Shown here: positions 53,801-63,249 of the stretch, piece by piece
Numbering within the stretch: position 1 is the first letter of the stretch
Layout: the number at the start of each line of letters is the position of its first letter
DNA from: Maylandia zebra
Lineage: Eukaryota; Chordata; Actinopteri; Cichliformes; Cichlidae
Length of the DNA stretch: 64,000 nt
Direction: 5' to 3'
Assembly: GCF_041146795.1 (NCBI RefSeq)
Contig: NC_135173.1
Coordinates: forward strand, 68,301,251 to 68,365,250
Program-made: the position numbers and the translations under genes
The notes under the pieces: model-generated
The model's input: only the letters and a program-made list of their open reading frames with translations
The model's database searches: none
Told to the model about the DNA's origin: nothing

Positions 53801-56800
53801 ACCGCAGGTCTGAGGCAGCACACACACCGAGTGGACAAACACAAGAGGAAGGAAGAAAATCAAAGCTTAATGACTTGGTGTGACGTGCAGAAACACATGA
53901 AATAAAACAAAACCAGTGACAACAGCAGAAGCTCTGCACGGTGTTTGTGCTGTTGGTGCTTTTTAGTGGCTCAGGAGGTAGAGCGGGTTGTCTACTAATC
54001 AGAAGGTTATGGGTTCGATCCTCAGCTCCTCTAGCCTGCATGTTAAAGTTTCCTTGACTGTAAATGTTAGGTGAAAAGCACTTTAGGGAAAGGTTGACTA
54101 AGCTTTGGAGTAAGAGAGTACTAAGTACTCAAAGTTCTATGTAAATATGAGTCGTTTACCATTTTTTGACCATTTTTACTACAAGTATGTTGTAAAATCT
54201 ATAAGTGCTGAGCAGTTAAAACAATGGTGACTGTTTGTTTTCACTTCCCTCTGCTCTGTTCTTAGAGGCCTCTACCTTAGCTTTGATTCTGGCGGTGACT
54301 TTATCGTGATGAACTCTTTCGGTGGGACTCACCACAAAGCTGCTGTCTTTGGGGTTGGAGGTCAGCGTCATTCCCAGCCTCATCTTGTCCTTCCTCTCAG
54401 ACACGTTGTTCAGAGTGAGTCTCCCTGATCACAGCCAGAGCAGATGCTTTGTGATTTTAAGTTGAATGTTTTAGTGTGTTTTCCTGTGAAAGTCCTGAAT
54501 CTTCCTTCCTGTAGCAGTTCCTGCTGTCTGAAACATCTAACGGAAGCATTCCTACATGCAGCAGCATTTCCACTTTAAAGGGCCGACAAAGCAGTGAGCC
54601 TGAGGTGGCAACAAACCGACATGAAACCTGAGGCCAAGGCGATGACACCATGGTGAAAATGTCTTCACCATGAGGTCCACGACCTTCCCCCTGCAGGTTT
54701 TACTCTGACCTCTGTGACAGTTTACACACCTGAAAGCACCTGATCATCAATATTCATGCACTGCTGCTCACCCAGGTTGAGTCGGCTGCAGTTTGCAGAG
54801 TTCTTGCTGTCCAGCGGGCATCGGTACACATCGCCAGTCTGCTTCTTCCCCGTGGACTCAAAGGGAGCTCCAACCAGCAACCTGCAACCACGCACACAGT
54901 TTGAATCACAAACTTTATTTATAATGCAAAAGTCACGAATTCTAGAAAAAGAGGGACTCGTCTTTGAGGCTCGAACGCCGTATCGGACTGGTTTTATATG
55001 GTTAGATGTCCAAAGCCGAGCTGTTGGACTGCTGCACGTACACTTTATAATACAGCTCACAAAGCTCATGACTTTTAAGTATTTGTGGGTAAATATAATG
55101 ACCTTATAATTCTAAATAAAATATATTATTACACCCTTAGTTGCGAGCTGTATTATGTCACCAACTGAACTTAAGTGTGTGTAACCTGAAGCATTATGTC
55201 ATTGTCTTTGTCCAGGCTCAAAGCAAAGAGGAGGGTTTGCTAGGATTAGCCCGAGCGTTCAGGAGCTGTGAAAGACAGAACAGGAGGTTTCTGCACCATC
55301 ACTCACAGCCTCCACTCCACTCAGAGCTACAACAGCCTACAGTGTGTGTCTGATATGAAAACGTTATGTTTTGTGGTCTGTTAATCCTTTCATTGGAGTG
55401 CTCTTGGTTGGGTTCTGGCCCAGTATGAGCTGCGTTTAAATCACAGACCTTCTTGGTATTTTTCTGCACGTACAGAAACTTTTTCACTTCCCCTCCTCAG
55501 AGGTCAGTCCTCGTGGCAGCGGTCATGTTAGACACAGATCCTGCTGCCACAGTTACACTCAGCAGGCGGGTCATTAGTGTTAACCGGCGTAAACGCCACC
55601 ACATGTGGCCTCAGTGGCGGTTCTGGGAAGAGGGCTGACTCACATACCAGAGGAGCTGCTGCGGCAGAGCGCTAACCCTCAATCTGCTAAAGTGTCTCCT
55701 GTCCACATCAAACGGCGGAAAAGCAGGGCTGACAAACCACATCCCAGAACGCAGGCGGCCCGGGTTCACATCCTGCAGACAGAAGCACGCCTCCGAGCCT
55801 CTGACATCATCCCGCCATGCTGATCACTTCCTGAGCAGGTGATGTTGTTTAGCTTTCGGTGAAACTTCAAACTGCACGGGCTCTTCTGCTGCTGCTTTAC
55901 GGGACTCTTTGTCATTTAATTGATGATCTCCGGGATGTTTTCCCCGAAACCAACAGCTCGAAGGTGAAGCCTGATAAATCTACCGGCGTAGACGCTGCTG
56001 GAGTTAAAAGTGGTGATCTTCTATCAGACAATTACAGTGTTGCAGACTTTCTGGAGTAATCCGATTACAAGTCAACCAAAGCTTTCCTCTCACAGGTTTG
56101 ATTGCTTTTATGACCTCAGCCTTGTTCCTGCACAAACATCCCAGCTGACCACCGCCGAAGAGCCCAAACCAGCCTGTGTGGAAGACAGCGTCAGCCATGC
56201 CTCCAGCATCTCTTCTTCTTTCGATGCCACTCGTTCCCCGATGACGATGACCTCACGTCACAGCTTTTATGATCAGTTTATATGAAAACAAGTGTTCATT
56301 TATTCCAATATCTTTACTTGGTGATGCCACTTTTAGGCAATCGCTTGTGTTTCTTAGCGTTGTCTTTCTCCTCGAGTTCTCCATTCGTCACTTCCTGTTT
56401 TATTTTGGTAACAGCCTGTGTACATCCTGTCCTGCCCAACATAGATAATTTAATTACATGTACATTTTGTTAAAAGTAACAAACTTTCACTGTTTAAAAC
56501 ATTGAATTTAATCGAGTGTGGTCAAATAAAGTGTACGTGGCATGGTAGAGATTCATACTAAGCTCATTTTCCTTAATAATTAATTATTTAAATACAAAAA
56601 AAATTAAATAATAATCAGTTCCTGCGATTTTATTTTGGATTTGTGATGAACTTGTTTTTATTTTTGCCTGCATCTGCTCGTCTCCTGCAGCACCTTTTGT
56701 TGCTCTTTCACATTTAGCTTCATTAGAGTAGATGTCTTACAGCTGGCTGTTACTGAAGGAACGCAAGTCAGAGCCTCTGGTAGCAGCTCGGCCTGATGGT

Positions 56801-59800
56801 GCACACACACACACACACGGACAGCAGCTTGAATCCTGGCTGAGGAAACGCACAGCGGGAGGTTTGACCTCAGATGTAACTGAGGTCACCACAGGTCCTT
56901 CGGCGGCGACTCTGAGCCGTCGCTCTCACAGATGTAACCGAGGCAGATGTTTGCTCTCTGTTACTTTCAACAACCTGATGAGCAACACATCTGCTGTCTA
57001 AGTGGAGCGACACTCGATTGTGTTGCAGTTTTGCAGACGCAGCACCTGAACCAATCGTGAGTGAGTAATCAGTCCTCACTCGTACTTCGAGGGAATCACA
57101 GACTGCAGATCAGATTAATGCAGAACAAAGAAGGGGAAACAGGGATGACCAATCTCTGATTACACTGCGATTTATGCGCTTTGGGACTATGATGAGGAAA
57201 AAGTGAAACTCGTGTTGCACACGGTTAAACAAAACCAGATAAATATCCAAACCAGGACACGCAGGACAAATAGAGTCGATAAGAGATGCATGAGGACATT
57301 TCCTCTAATGTTACAGACTCAGCTGACCTTTATCAGCAAACAGTTTCTGCTTCAACATATTTGAAAGGTTTCACACAATCCACCGAAATCGATATCGGGG
57401 ATCATTCGTCTTAGAGACGTTTAAAGGAAGAGTCAAACTAATGAAGCCACTTTAAAACGATGAAAACAGCTTCATGATCAAAGCGGGCTCGTCCTCACTC
57501 TCATGGCAGCTCTCTGCGCAGTGAGCGAGGCACTGAGGAACATGGAGCTGCTAGTGAGGAGACCACAGCTTCTCTTCATGGTCATTGGCCAGAGGGGCCG
57601 ATGGCGCGATATGGCGGCCTCGCCTCTGTCAGTCTGCCCCAGGGCAGCTGTGGCTACAACTGTAGCTGCCTCCACCAGTGTGTGAATGTGAGAGTGAATG
57701 AATAGTGGCATTGTAAAGCGCTTTGGGTGCCTTGAAAAGCGCTATATAAATCCAATCCATTATTGTCTCAACCCTGCATGTGGACAGTTCACTCCTGTGG
57801 GTACCCGCTGCATTAAAATGCGACCTAACACAATTGCGACCGACCCACGCTGAGCTTCGAGAGCGCTCCAGCTGAGCCGTCCACAGAGGAGAGGAACGCT
57901 CCGGGGTTCCTACAGCCTTTTCTCCCAAAATAATCTGACGTGTTTATGCTGCTACACAAATACGTTCAAAGGACAACCTCTGACCAAAGCCTCGCTCTTG
58001 TGTGACCGACCTCCAGCAGAGAAGGTGAAATGGTCAGCATTCAGGTCAGAGCAGCATCCCTGAGATCTATCCATACAACATCTGTTTGACAGAAAGTCTT
58101 TCCCATTTCCTTTATATTGGGCTGCCTGTAGATCAGGAAGCAGACCAGATGATCATCTGTTAGCCTGAAGGTTGACGGTTCGATCCCTGGCTGCTCCAGT
58201 CTGCACGCTAATGTGTTTGTGAAGCTCAGGTACTCCCGATGAGTCCATTGGAGTGTGAGTGTTAGATAGAAAGTACGCAGGTGTAGAGGAAGTGCTTGTG
58301 TGAATGAGACATGTAGTATAAAGCGTCCATTCACTATTTCAGTGGACCGCGTCCAGCTGCAGACAGCCACCCACTGAAAACATCTGGAGCTTCATGAAAC
58401 CAAAATAATAATTGTCATTTCTATGAAAAGGAGTACCGCAATCTTTTTATTAGCCTGAACAAACAGGACTTTAAACCTCATCAATGTACAGAGCAGGAAT
58501 GAGAAAGACGACTGATCGCGGCTGAAACAGGAAGCAGGCGGCAGTCGCAGAGCCTGACGGTTTATTGGTACAAAGAATTCTCCCATGAACTCAGGAATAT
58601 TGAGGATAACTGGGAAGACAGAAGGCGAGGATTATGCCTCTGTGCCGAGTGTCTGCTTAGAAGTCAAACACCTGAAATGCAGATATCACCGTGCAGAAAA
58701 ACAATCCAGCTGAATTACCGTGTCAGATCCCCTTTACAACACGCACACACACACGCACACACGGTGGCGAGCGGCGTGATGGGCTTCACAGAGGGAGGCT
58801 GGGGAATAACAAACCACAACACATAGTTTCCAGATCCGGCGCTCCGCCTCCAGATGCAGGAGAGACTGCTCGCAAGACAAATGCAAATACTTTCCACTTG
58901 TTTACCTGAGACTTCAAAAGGAAGAGCGATTCTGTAATCCTGGAGGATCGCGAGGTATGCGTCACGGCTGAAAGAGTTTCCAGATAACAAAAAAACTGTT
59001 GGACAATCTCACCTGCAACCGCAGACAGAGGCTGAGAGGAAAACAACAGCGTAACCTCCTGATAATTAACTAAGTGCTCACAGGTTTCTGCTGTTTCATT
59101 TTCTGCCCTTCTGATTCCCAGGTGACGAACAAACACTCGCTGACGCTGCCAAACGTTTCATTCTTTCCACTGATTCTGAACTTTATTTAAAAGATTTCAA
59201 ACAGCAGCGCATCATGCCAAGATCTAAAGAACCAAAGTCAGCGACGTCATCAGTCTGAAAGGTTACAGGCTTTGGGAGTGCAGCGAACCACAGCGAGAGC
59301 CGTTATCCACACGTGGAGGAAAACTGGAGCAGAGCTGAACCTTCACAGGAGCGGCTTCAACGGCTCATCCAGAGGCCGCAGAACAACATCGACTCTGCTC
59401 GGTTAAGGTCAGAGGTCATGATTCAACAATGAGAAAAACACGGGGCAAAAATGACCTCCGTGAGAGTTCAAGGCTCATCTCACATCTGCCAGAAAACATC
59501 TGGATGATCCCAGAGAGGGTTTGAGCCCCGTCACATCTGATGAGACGCCATCACGGCAGCAGCAGACATGGTGGTGGTCTGGGCTGCTCTGCTGCTCCAG
59601 GAGGATGTCCTCCCATCAGTTCATGCCATGAAGCTCAAGAGCACTCAGGCAGCAGGACAATGATCCAAATGAAGGTCTCGGAGTGGACCTTAAACAGCTG
59701 TTCATCCTGGAAAAACCTCCAACATGTCTAAATTCAAACAATCCTCCAAAGATGAGTCGACCAAAGTTTCTCCACAGTGACGTGAAAGACTCACTGAAGG

Positions 59801-62275
59801 CATCACAAACACAGCACTGCTGTTTCTGCTGGTGGAACAACCAGTTACCAGGTGTAGGGGCAGTTACTTTTGCACACAGGGCAGGTAGGTTTGATCACTT
59901 TGTTCCCTTAATGAATGAAATCATTGGTTTTGTGGTTTCCTTTGTCTGATATCAGATACTTTCCCACAGCTCTGTGCAGAGTTTTTGTCACCAAGACTTG
60001 ATCAGTTTCTCAGTGTTCCTAATATCTCGTTTTTATTCTGAAGCTTCTTCGTATTTTCATATTTCTTTCTAAAGTCGTCTTCTTTCATCCCACTTTAACA
60101 CACCTCATCTCCTCTGAAGGCCCGCTGAGAGTCCACGAAGGCTGAAAATATAAAGATGAAGGATGGGAGAGCAGACTGAGCGGGGAGCCAAGGACAAACT
60201 GTACAGGAACAAGTGTTTGCACGAGAGCGCGAGAGTGACGACCTGCGTTATGAAATCTGGATTTTCAGCAGTAAGAACTATAAATAATGTCCACATGCTC
60301 TGCAGAGAAATGTTCCACGTTTCAGTCTCGTTGGTGGAAAATGTGTCATCCTAACATGATCTTGACATCTCGACATAATTCACGGCCACGCTGCAGAGGG
60401 AGGACGGAAACAGACGAGCGGCGTTCCAAGTCGAAGGTATTTCAGCTCCATGGCCCAGAACATACAAACCTGCTGGCTTCAGACGGGCCGCGGCCTCCAG
60501 TAAATCCCAGCACCCCGCCATTATCTTTCATCCTCAACCAGACACGCAGACACGCAGACACCATCTATTCTGTCCTCACCTGGAGGAGATGTTCAGCTTG
60601 AGCTGAGCCTCCCCGAGGAGACGAGAACATTTTCCTAGAACTCTCTCCAGTTTTGAACGTGTTGGAAGCCTCGAGATGGAGCGCTTCGACATCGCCGGCC
60701 GGACACGACGAGCAAGAAACCGAGAGATGTGGCCCCGCCCTGAGTCCTCGCCTGCGTCAAAACGGACATCACGTTTAATTCAGGCCTGAAACTCACGAGG
60801 GAAGACTTCACTGAGCCCTGCAGGTTCATCTTCACATAAACCTCCTTCAGTCAGACTTTACAGGTGTCGCCCCCTGCTGGCTGTTACAGTAATGCAGGTT
60901 TAAGGCTTGGTTTTGTAAGCTGCTGCCATCTTTTCACTTCAGCCTACACCTGACTGCACCTGTCAGCCGTGTGCCATCCTGCTAACGCCAGCGGGTTAAA
61001 CTTTGCTGTAACCATTGGACTCTCAGTGGAGTCTCGGAGCTACTTGGACCCTGAAACAGTTCATGAACAGGCGGGTTAAAGTAAACCAAGGAATCTATAA
61101 GAACGGGTTCGGGACGCGACGCCGGGATTCTCACCACCAGAGATGGGCAGTAACGCGTTACTTGTAACGCGTTACTGTAATCTGATTACTTTTTTCGAGT
61201 AACGAGTAAAGTAAGGGATTACTATTGCAAAATCGGTAATTAGATTACCGTTACTTTCCCGTAGGAACGCTGTGTTACTGCGTTACTAAAACCGTGATTT
61301 TTTGCGAGAGTGTCTCACGACAGTGACGTAAGCGAGTGCGACGTTCGTGACAACAGCTGTGTGCAGATCAACAGTGGATCATATATCGAGTGCAGAGAGA
61401 GTATGAGCGTGCAGCGTTTAAAGCGTGGAAGTACTGACCTTACTTTGAGTTTGATTCCATAAAATGTGACAAAAACATTAGTGTCCGCTGTGCGTGGGAA
61501 GAAAACTTCTTTTTACAGCGAAAAAACCCCTAAACTTCCAACAAGCACCGAGTAGCTACGACGTAATGGGAAACTCACAGAGAAACTCGCGGATTCTTCC
61601 ACTGACCGCGGCACACCTGCACCAGGGTAAACCTCCGCCTACCCCACTCCTGCTTTACAGGTGAAAATAGAGCAACAGGACCGCTGAGTCTGTGACTTTA
61701 TTTATTTTCTGCTGTGTTTTACTTGCATCTATTTGAAAGAGTGAGTGTAAACACAAAAAAATATTTTATTTTATGTGCTGGAATGTGCAGAAAATAGGTT
61801 TAAATGTTAAACTAATTCCTTCCAGTCAGAGAATGTTGCAGATAATTAAATCTTTGCTTGATGCATAAAGTTAAAAGATTAAAAATGATAAAACAAGTTA
61901 AAAAAGAGACTTTTCCATTTGATTACATTTTGTATGACGGATTATGTAGAAAAAGTAGAATTGTGCTGAAAGATCTATCGCTCTATCACCTCTTCAGGTT
62001 GTAAATCGTGTTTTTAAAAAGTAACTAAGTAACTAAGTAACTAAGTAATTAATTACTTTTGAAAATAAGTAATCAGTAAAGTAACGGGATTACTTTTTTG
62101 GGGAAGTAATCAGTAATTAGTTACTGATTACTTTTTTCAAGTAACTTGACCAACACTGCTCACCACTGCTGTCCTCCCGCCTCGTGCTGCTGCACCGTGT
62201 ACCCGAACTGAGCTTCTTTAGACCCAGCGAAGATCTTGAAGTTCTTCGTGTCAAAGTTGAAACAGAGCTGAAGAT
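32070..62275 (-). CDS. itga11: Integrin alpha-11, exons 2-30 (exon 1 not found)
   Basis: Exons in transcript order (complement): 62164-62275, 54772-54881, 54333-54424, 53695-53809, 53492-53619, 52980-53128, 52245-52389, 51966-52131, 51711-51781, 48651-48795, 48083-48231, 47820-47963, 46205-46408, 45977-46107, 45187-45359, 42045-42184, 41848-41958, 38004-38089, 37707-37911, 37531-37629, 36799-36875, 34456-34539, 34256-34352, 34063-34176, 33578-33661, 33379-33489, 33135-33230, 32281-32394, 32070-32150. With one base from exon 1 these give 1178 codons including stop, with all phases closing; human ITGA11 is 1188 aa. Domains in order: beta-propeller with an inserted I domain, thigh, calf, one transmembrane helix and a KLGFF tail. 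ITGA11 pairs with beta-1 as a fibrillar-collagen receptor on mesenchymal cells. Assignment over ITGA10/1/2 rests on closer sequence match (for example the transmembrane block) and the fem1b neighbourhood; which teleost paralogue (a or b) is not resolved. Exon 1 should encode the signal peptide. Confidence 0.95.
33495..33512. repeat. (CA)n repeat at an itga11 3' splice site
   Basis: Read on the itga11 strand this is a (TG)n run directly upstream of GCGCAG and exon 27, replacing the usual pyrimidine tract. Confidence 0.85.
35938..36526 (+). mobile_element. Solo LTR, 589 bp, in itga11 intron
   Basis: Begins TGTCAGGG and ends TGACA, with the 5-bp target duplication CAAGG on both sides (35933-35937 and 36527-36531). 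It contains an AATAAA (GCAAATAAAGCC) near its 3' end on the plus strand, which sets the orientation. It lies between itga11 exons 22 and 23, antisense to the gene. No internal retroelement sequence is present. Confidence 0.78.
36586..36673. repeat. Degenerate minisatellite
   Basis: About five imperfect units of a CCCCGATCGCCC / ATCCTACCCCGA type, sitting 60 bp beyond the solo LTR at 35938-36526 in an itga11 intron. Non-coding. Confidence 0.7.
38186..38668 (+). mobile_element. Tc1-like transposon remnant
   Basis: Begins with an ACAAAAGTATTTGGCCCCCT end shared with the MITE at 11917 and continues through sub-terminal sequence. It then has a block antisense to Tc1 transposase (TTAGGGTCTGTCTCTACCAG onwards) and ends in TACTTTTGCAAGCTACC. 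It is internally deleted and lies in itga11 intron 18. Confidence 0.7.
38675..38740. repeat. (GT)n(AT)n microsatellite, split by two transposons
   Basis: GT repeat passing into AT repeat. The AT run resumes at 40397-40405 and again at 41434-41443 after two hAT insertions. Confidence 0.9.
38741..40396. mobile_element. hAT-type transposon, decayed, 1.66 kb
   Basis: Ends TAGGGGTGCAACGATAC and, inverted, ATCGTTGCACCCCTA. Flanks (ATATTTAT and ATATATAT) are consistent with an 8-bp duplication in AT repeat. Near 40036-40165 the plus strand encodes [20 protein letters not shown] and then EFLWLQYDE, like the segment before the TTF-type zinc finger of hAT/ZNF862-family proteins; the frame is then lost. 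Contains a 46-bp perfect inverted repeat (38850-38973). In itga11 intron 18. Confidence 0.65.
40406..41433 (-). mobile_element. Non-autonomous hAT-type element, copy 1 (1028 bp)
   Basis: Ends CAGTGTTGGTCAAGTTACTT and, inverted, CAGAGATGGGCAGTAACGCG, flanked by the 8-bp duplication TATATATA. CAGNG ends with 8-bp duplications are typical of hAT. No transposase frame. Sub-terminal arrays of GTAACTAAGTAAC-like words form imperfect palindromes. The opposite orientation to copies 2 and 3 is recorded here as minus by convention. Confidence 0.8.
42463..43345 (-). mobile_element. CR1/Rex1-like LINE, longest coding copy
   Basis: The minus strand keeps one open frame of 238 codons (42589-43305) that is the C-terminal part of a Rex1/CR1-type reverse transcriptase: [79 protein letters not shown] 3' UTR and tail follow. 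The frame is open but lacks the catalytic core, so it is a truncated element. It lies in itga11 intron 16, sense to the gene. Confidence 0.82.
43400..45180. other. itga11 intron 16, no feature recognised
   Basis: Ordinary-looking intronic sequence upstream of the LINE. A minus-strand open frame of 118 codons near 43899-44255 has no recognisable domain and no splice support. A GC-richer block at 44580-44800 may be an unassigned repeat. Confidence 0.4.
45977..48795 (-). other. itga11 propeller calcium-site exons 11-15
   Basis: These exons carry the FG-GAP blades with three calcium loops of the DxDxDGxxD type: [10 protein letters not shown] in exon 13, [10 protein letters not shown] in exon 14 and [10 protein letters not shown] in exon 15. 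Each is followed by the usual VGAPLED or LAVGALG strand. The set matches the integrin alpha pattern, so the propeller should fold. Confidence 0.88.
46579..47289 (-). mobile_element. Penelope-like element with inverted terminal arms
   Basis: The minus strand between the arms encodes [19 protein letters not shown], then after a frameshift [20 protein letters not shown]: the GIY-YIG endonuclease domain that marks Penelope-like elements. Arms 46579-46706 and 47161-47289 are inverted copies of each other, about 128 bp with a few differences. The reverse transcriptase is absent. Located in itga11 intron 13. Confidence 0.82.
49057..50048 (+). mobile_element. Non-autonomous hAT-type element, copy 2 (992 bp)
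   Basis: Same family as copies 1 and 3, starting CAGAGATGGGCAGTAACGCG and ending AACTTGACCAACACTG. Exact 8-bp target duplication CTCGTGAC at 49049-49056 and 50049-50056. Located in itga11 intron 10. No coding capacity found. Confidence 0.88.
50757..50806. repeat. (GT)n microsatellite
   Basis: About 50 bp of pure GT repeat in itga11 intron 10. Confidence 0.95.
51490..51550 (+). repeat. Tc1-like 3' end fragment
   Basis: Contains TTTGATGATCTGAAACA...GTGTGACAAA, a word common to the 3' end of fish Tc1-like elements. Nothing else of the element is left. Confidence 0.45.
51966..53809 (-). other. itga11 I (VWA) domain exons 5-9
   Basis: Exon 5 ends the first propeller segment (LWSHECGSS). Exons 6-9 encode the collagen-binding inserted domain. 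The MIDAS metal site is complete: DGSNS in exon 6, the Thr of EETRT in exon 7 and ITDGESHDS in exon 8. The hydrophobic strands around VIVLDG and VMIVITDG are intact. Exon 9 carries [10 protein letters not shown] and ends FSLEG, the usual C-terminal boundary. Nothing suggests loss of ligand binding. Confidence 0.9.
53967..54172 (+). repeat. tRNA-derived SINE
   Basis: Box A-like TGGCTCAGGAGGTAGAGCGG (53967-53986) and box B GGGTTCGATCC (54011-54021) at tRNA spacing, followed by a tail with AAAGCACTTTAGGG and a final TTACCATTTT. Not a functional tRNA: no cloverleaf acceptor stem closes. In itga11 intron 4. Confidence 0.7.
55110..57590. other. itga11 intron 2, left part, no feature recognised
   Basis: No conserved exon or clear repeat was found apart from short CA runs near 56800. 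Open frames here lack homology and splice signals. Confidence 0.4.
57590..57765 (+). repeat. SINE, 3' part
   Basis: Shares CCTCGCCTCTGTC, the TGGCTAC...GTAGCTGCC block, CCACCAGTGTGTGAATGTG and AAAGCGCTTTGGG with the full copy at 62947-63246. It ends with an alternative tail, AAGCGCTATATAAATCC. Head missing. Confidence 0.65.
58125..58330 (+). repeat. tRNA-derived SINE, diverged
   Basis: Box B GGTTCGATCCC at 58178-58188 with a degraded tRNA-like head and a body ending in TATAAAGCGTCCATTC. Similar in plan to the copy at 53967. Confidence 0.55.
59205..59960 (+). pseudogene. Decayed Tc1-like transposon
   Basis: Order of pieces matches a Tc1 transposase gene: a helix-turn-helix region (GCTTTGGGAGTGCAGCGAAC), a region with ATGGTGGTGGTCTGGGCTG, CAGCAGGACAATGATCCAAA (second Asp region) and a 3' end GGGGCAGTTACTTTTGCACA. 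Frames are broken throughout. In itga11 intron 2. Confidence 0.65.
61138..62158 (+). mobile_element. Non-autonomous hAT-type element, copy 3 (1021 bp), at the itga11 exon 2 donor
   Basis: Same ends and orientation as copy 2, with exact 8-bp duplication CTCACCAC at 61130-61137 and 62159-62166. The right duplication overlaps the last 3 nt of itga11 exon 2 and the first 5 nt of intron 2. Very similar by eye to copy 2, so probably recent. Confidence 0.9.
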
Positions 62276-62469
62276 CTGAAAGACAGAAAAAGGTTTGTTT
62301 TTATTCACCACCCATTAAAACCAGTCCACAGTGAGTCCTGCAGCCACGTGAGCTGGGAACGGCCCAACAAAGTGAAAGCAGCTGTAACGCAGGCTGCTAT
62401 TGCTCTCAGAAGCTGTGCTATCAACCTAACATCATCAAGCTGCTGACGTAGACGGTATCTCTGCAGTCC

Positions 62470-62625
62470 AGACTTTATTCACGTATCACCAAATCACAGC
62501 AACAATCACTTCAAGGTGCTTCATGTTGCAAGGAAAAACCCAACAATCATATGACCCCTATGAGCAGCACTCTGGAGACAGTGGGAAGGAAAAACTCCCT
62601 CTTAATAGGAAGAAACCTCCAGCAG
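62470..62625 (-). mobile_element. CR1/Rex1-like LINE tail
   Basis: On the minus strand ends in a block shared with the other LINE copies (AGGAAGAAACCTCCAGCAG and AGTGGGAAGGAAAAACTCCC on the plus strand). 3' UTR only, upstream of itga11 exon 2. Confidence 0.6.
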
Positions 62626-62946
62626 AAAATGGGAAATACTATTTTCACACTGCTAAAAATGACTTGTGCTGTACTTAAATTTACTTAATTTATCATTTGT
62701 GTTTCCTTTCCTGTAAAAACCTGACGCGTGTTCCTGCCTTTAAGTGTTTGCAGGTAAACATATAATACTTACACATATATATATATTATCATAATTATAA
62801 TACACTGACATTCCTTTTAATCACAGGGGAATTCTGCCTTTAGTCGTGGGCCGTATCTTAAAGTGTTACGGAGCGTTTTATTGTTATTTTAGTTTTCGTT
62901 ATTTTAGTTTCGTCTCCCTCTGTCTCCCTCTGTCGCCACGACCGCC

Positions 62947-63246
62947 GGGGTGATCGTGGCTCAAGAGTTGGGAGTTCGCCTTGTAATCTGAAGGTTGCCG
63001 GTTCGAGCCCCGGCTTGGACAGTCTCGGTCGTTGTGTCCTTGGGCGAGACACTTCACCCGTTGCCTACTGGTGGTGGTCAGAGGGCCCGGTGGCGCCAGT
63101 GTCCGGCAGCCTCGCCTCTGTCGGTGCCCCAGAGTAGCTGTGGCTACTGTAGCTGCCATCACCAGTGTGTGAATGTGTGGATGACTGGATATGCAAAGCG
63201 CTTTGGGGTCCTTAGGGACTAATAAAGCTATACAAATACAGACCAT
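62947..63246 (+). repeat. tRNA-derived SINE, full-length
   Basis: Box A-like TGGCTCAAGAGTTGGG (62957-62972) and box B GGTTCGAGCCC (63000-63010), a body with TGGCTACTGTAGCTGCC, and a tail ending TACAAATACAGACCATTT. The best copy of the family also seen at 6755 and, in part, at 9330 and 57590. Confidence 0.75.
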
Positions 63247-63249
63247 TTG

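Noticed and set aside
32070..62275. Assignment as ITGA10, ITGA1 or ITGA2
   Set aside because: All share the I domain, but the propeller and transmembrane segments match ITGA11 best, and the fem1b-cln6-calml4 neighbours point to ITGA11.
62950..63015. A tRNA gene, from matching box A and box B
   Set aside because: The sequence continues into a SINE body and tail found elsewhere in the window and does not fold as a complete tRNA. The same holds for 53967-54025 and 58150-58190.
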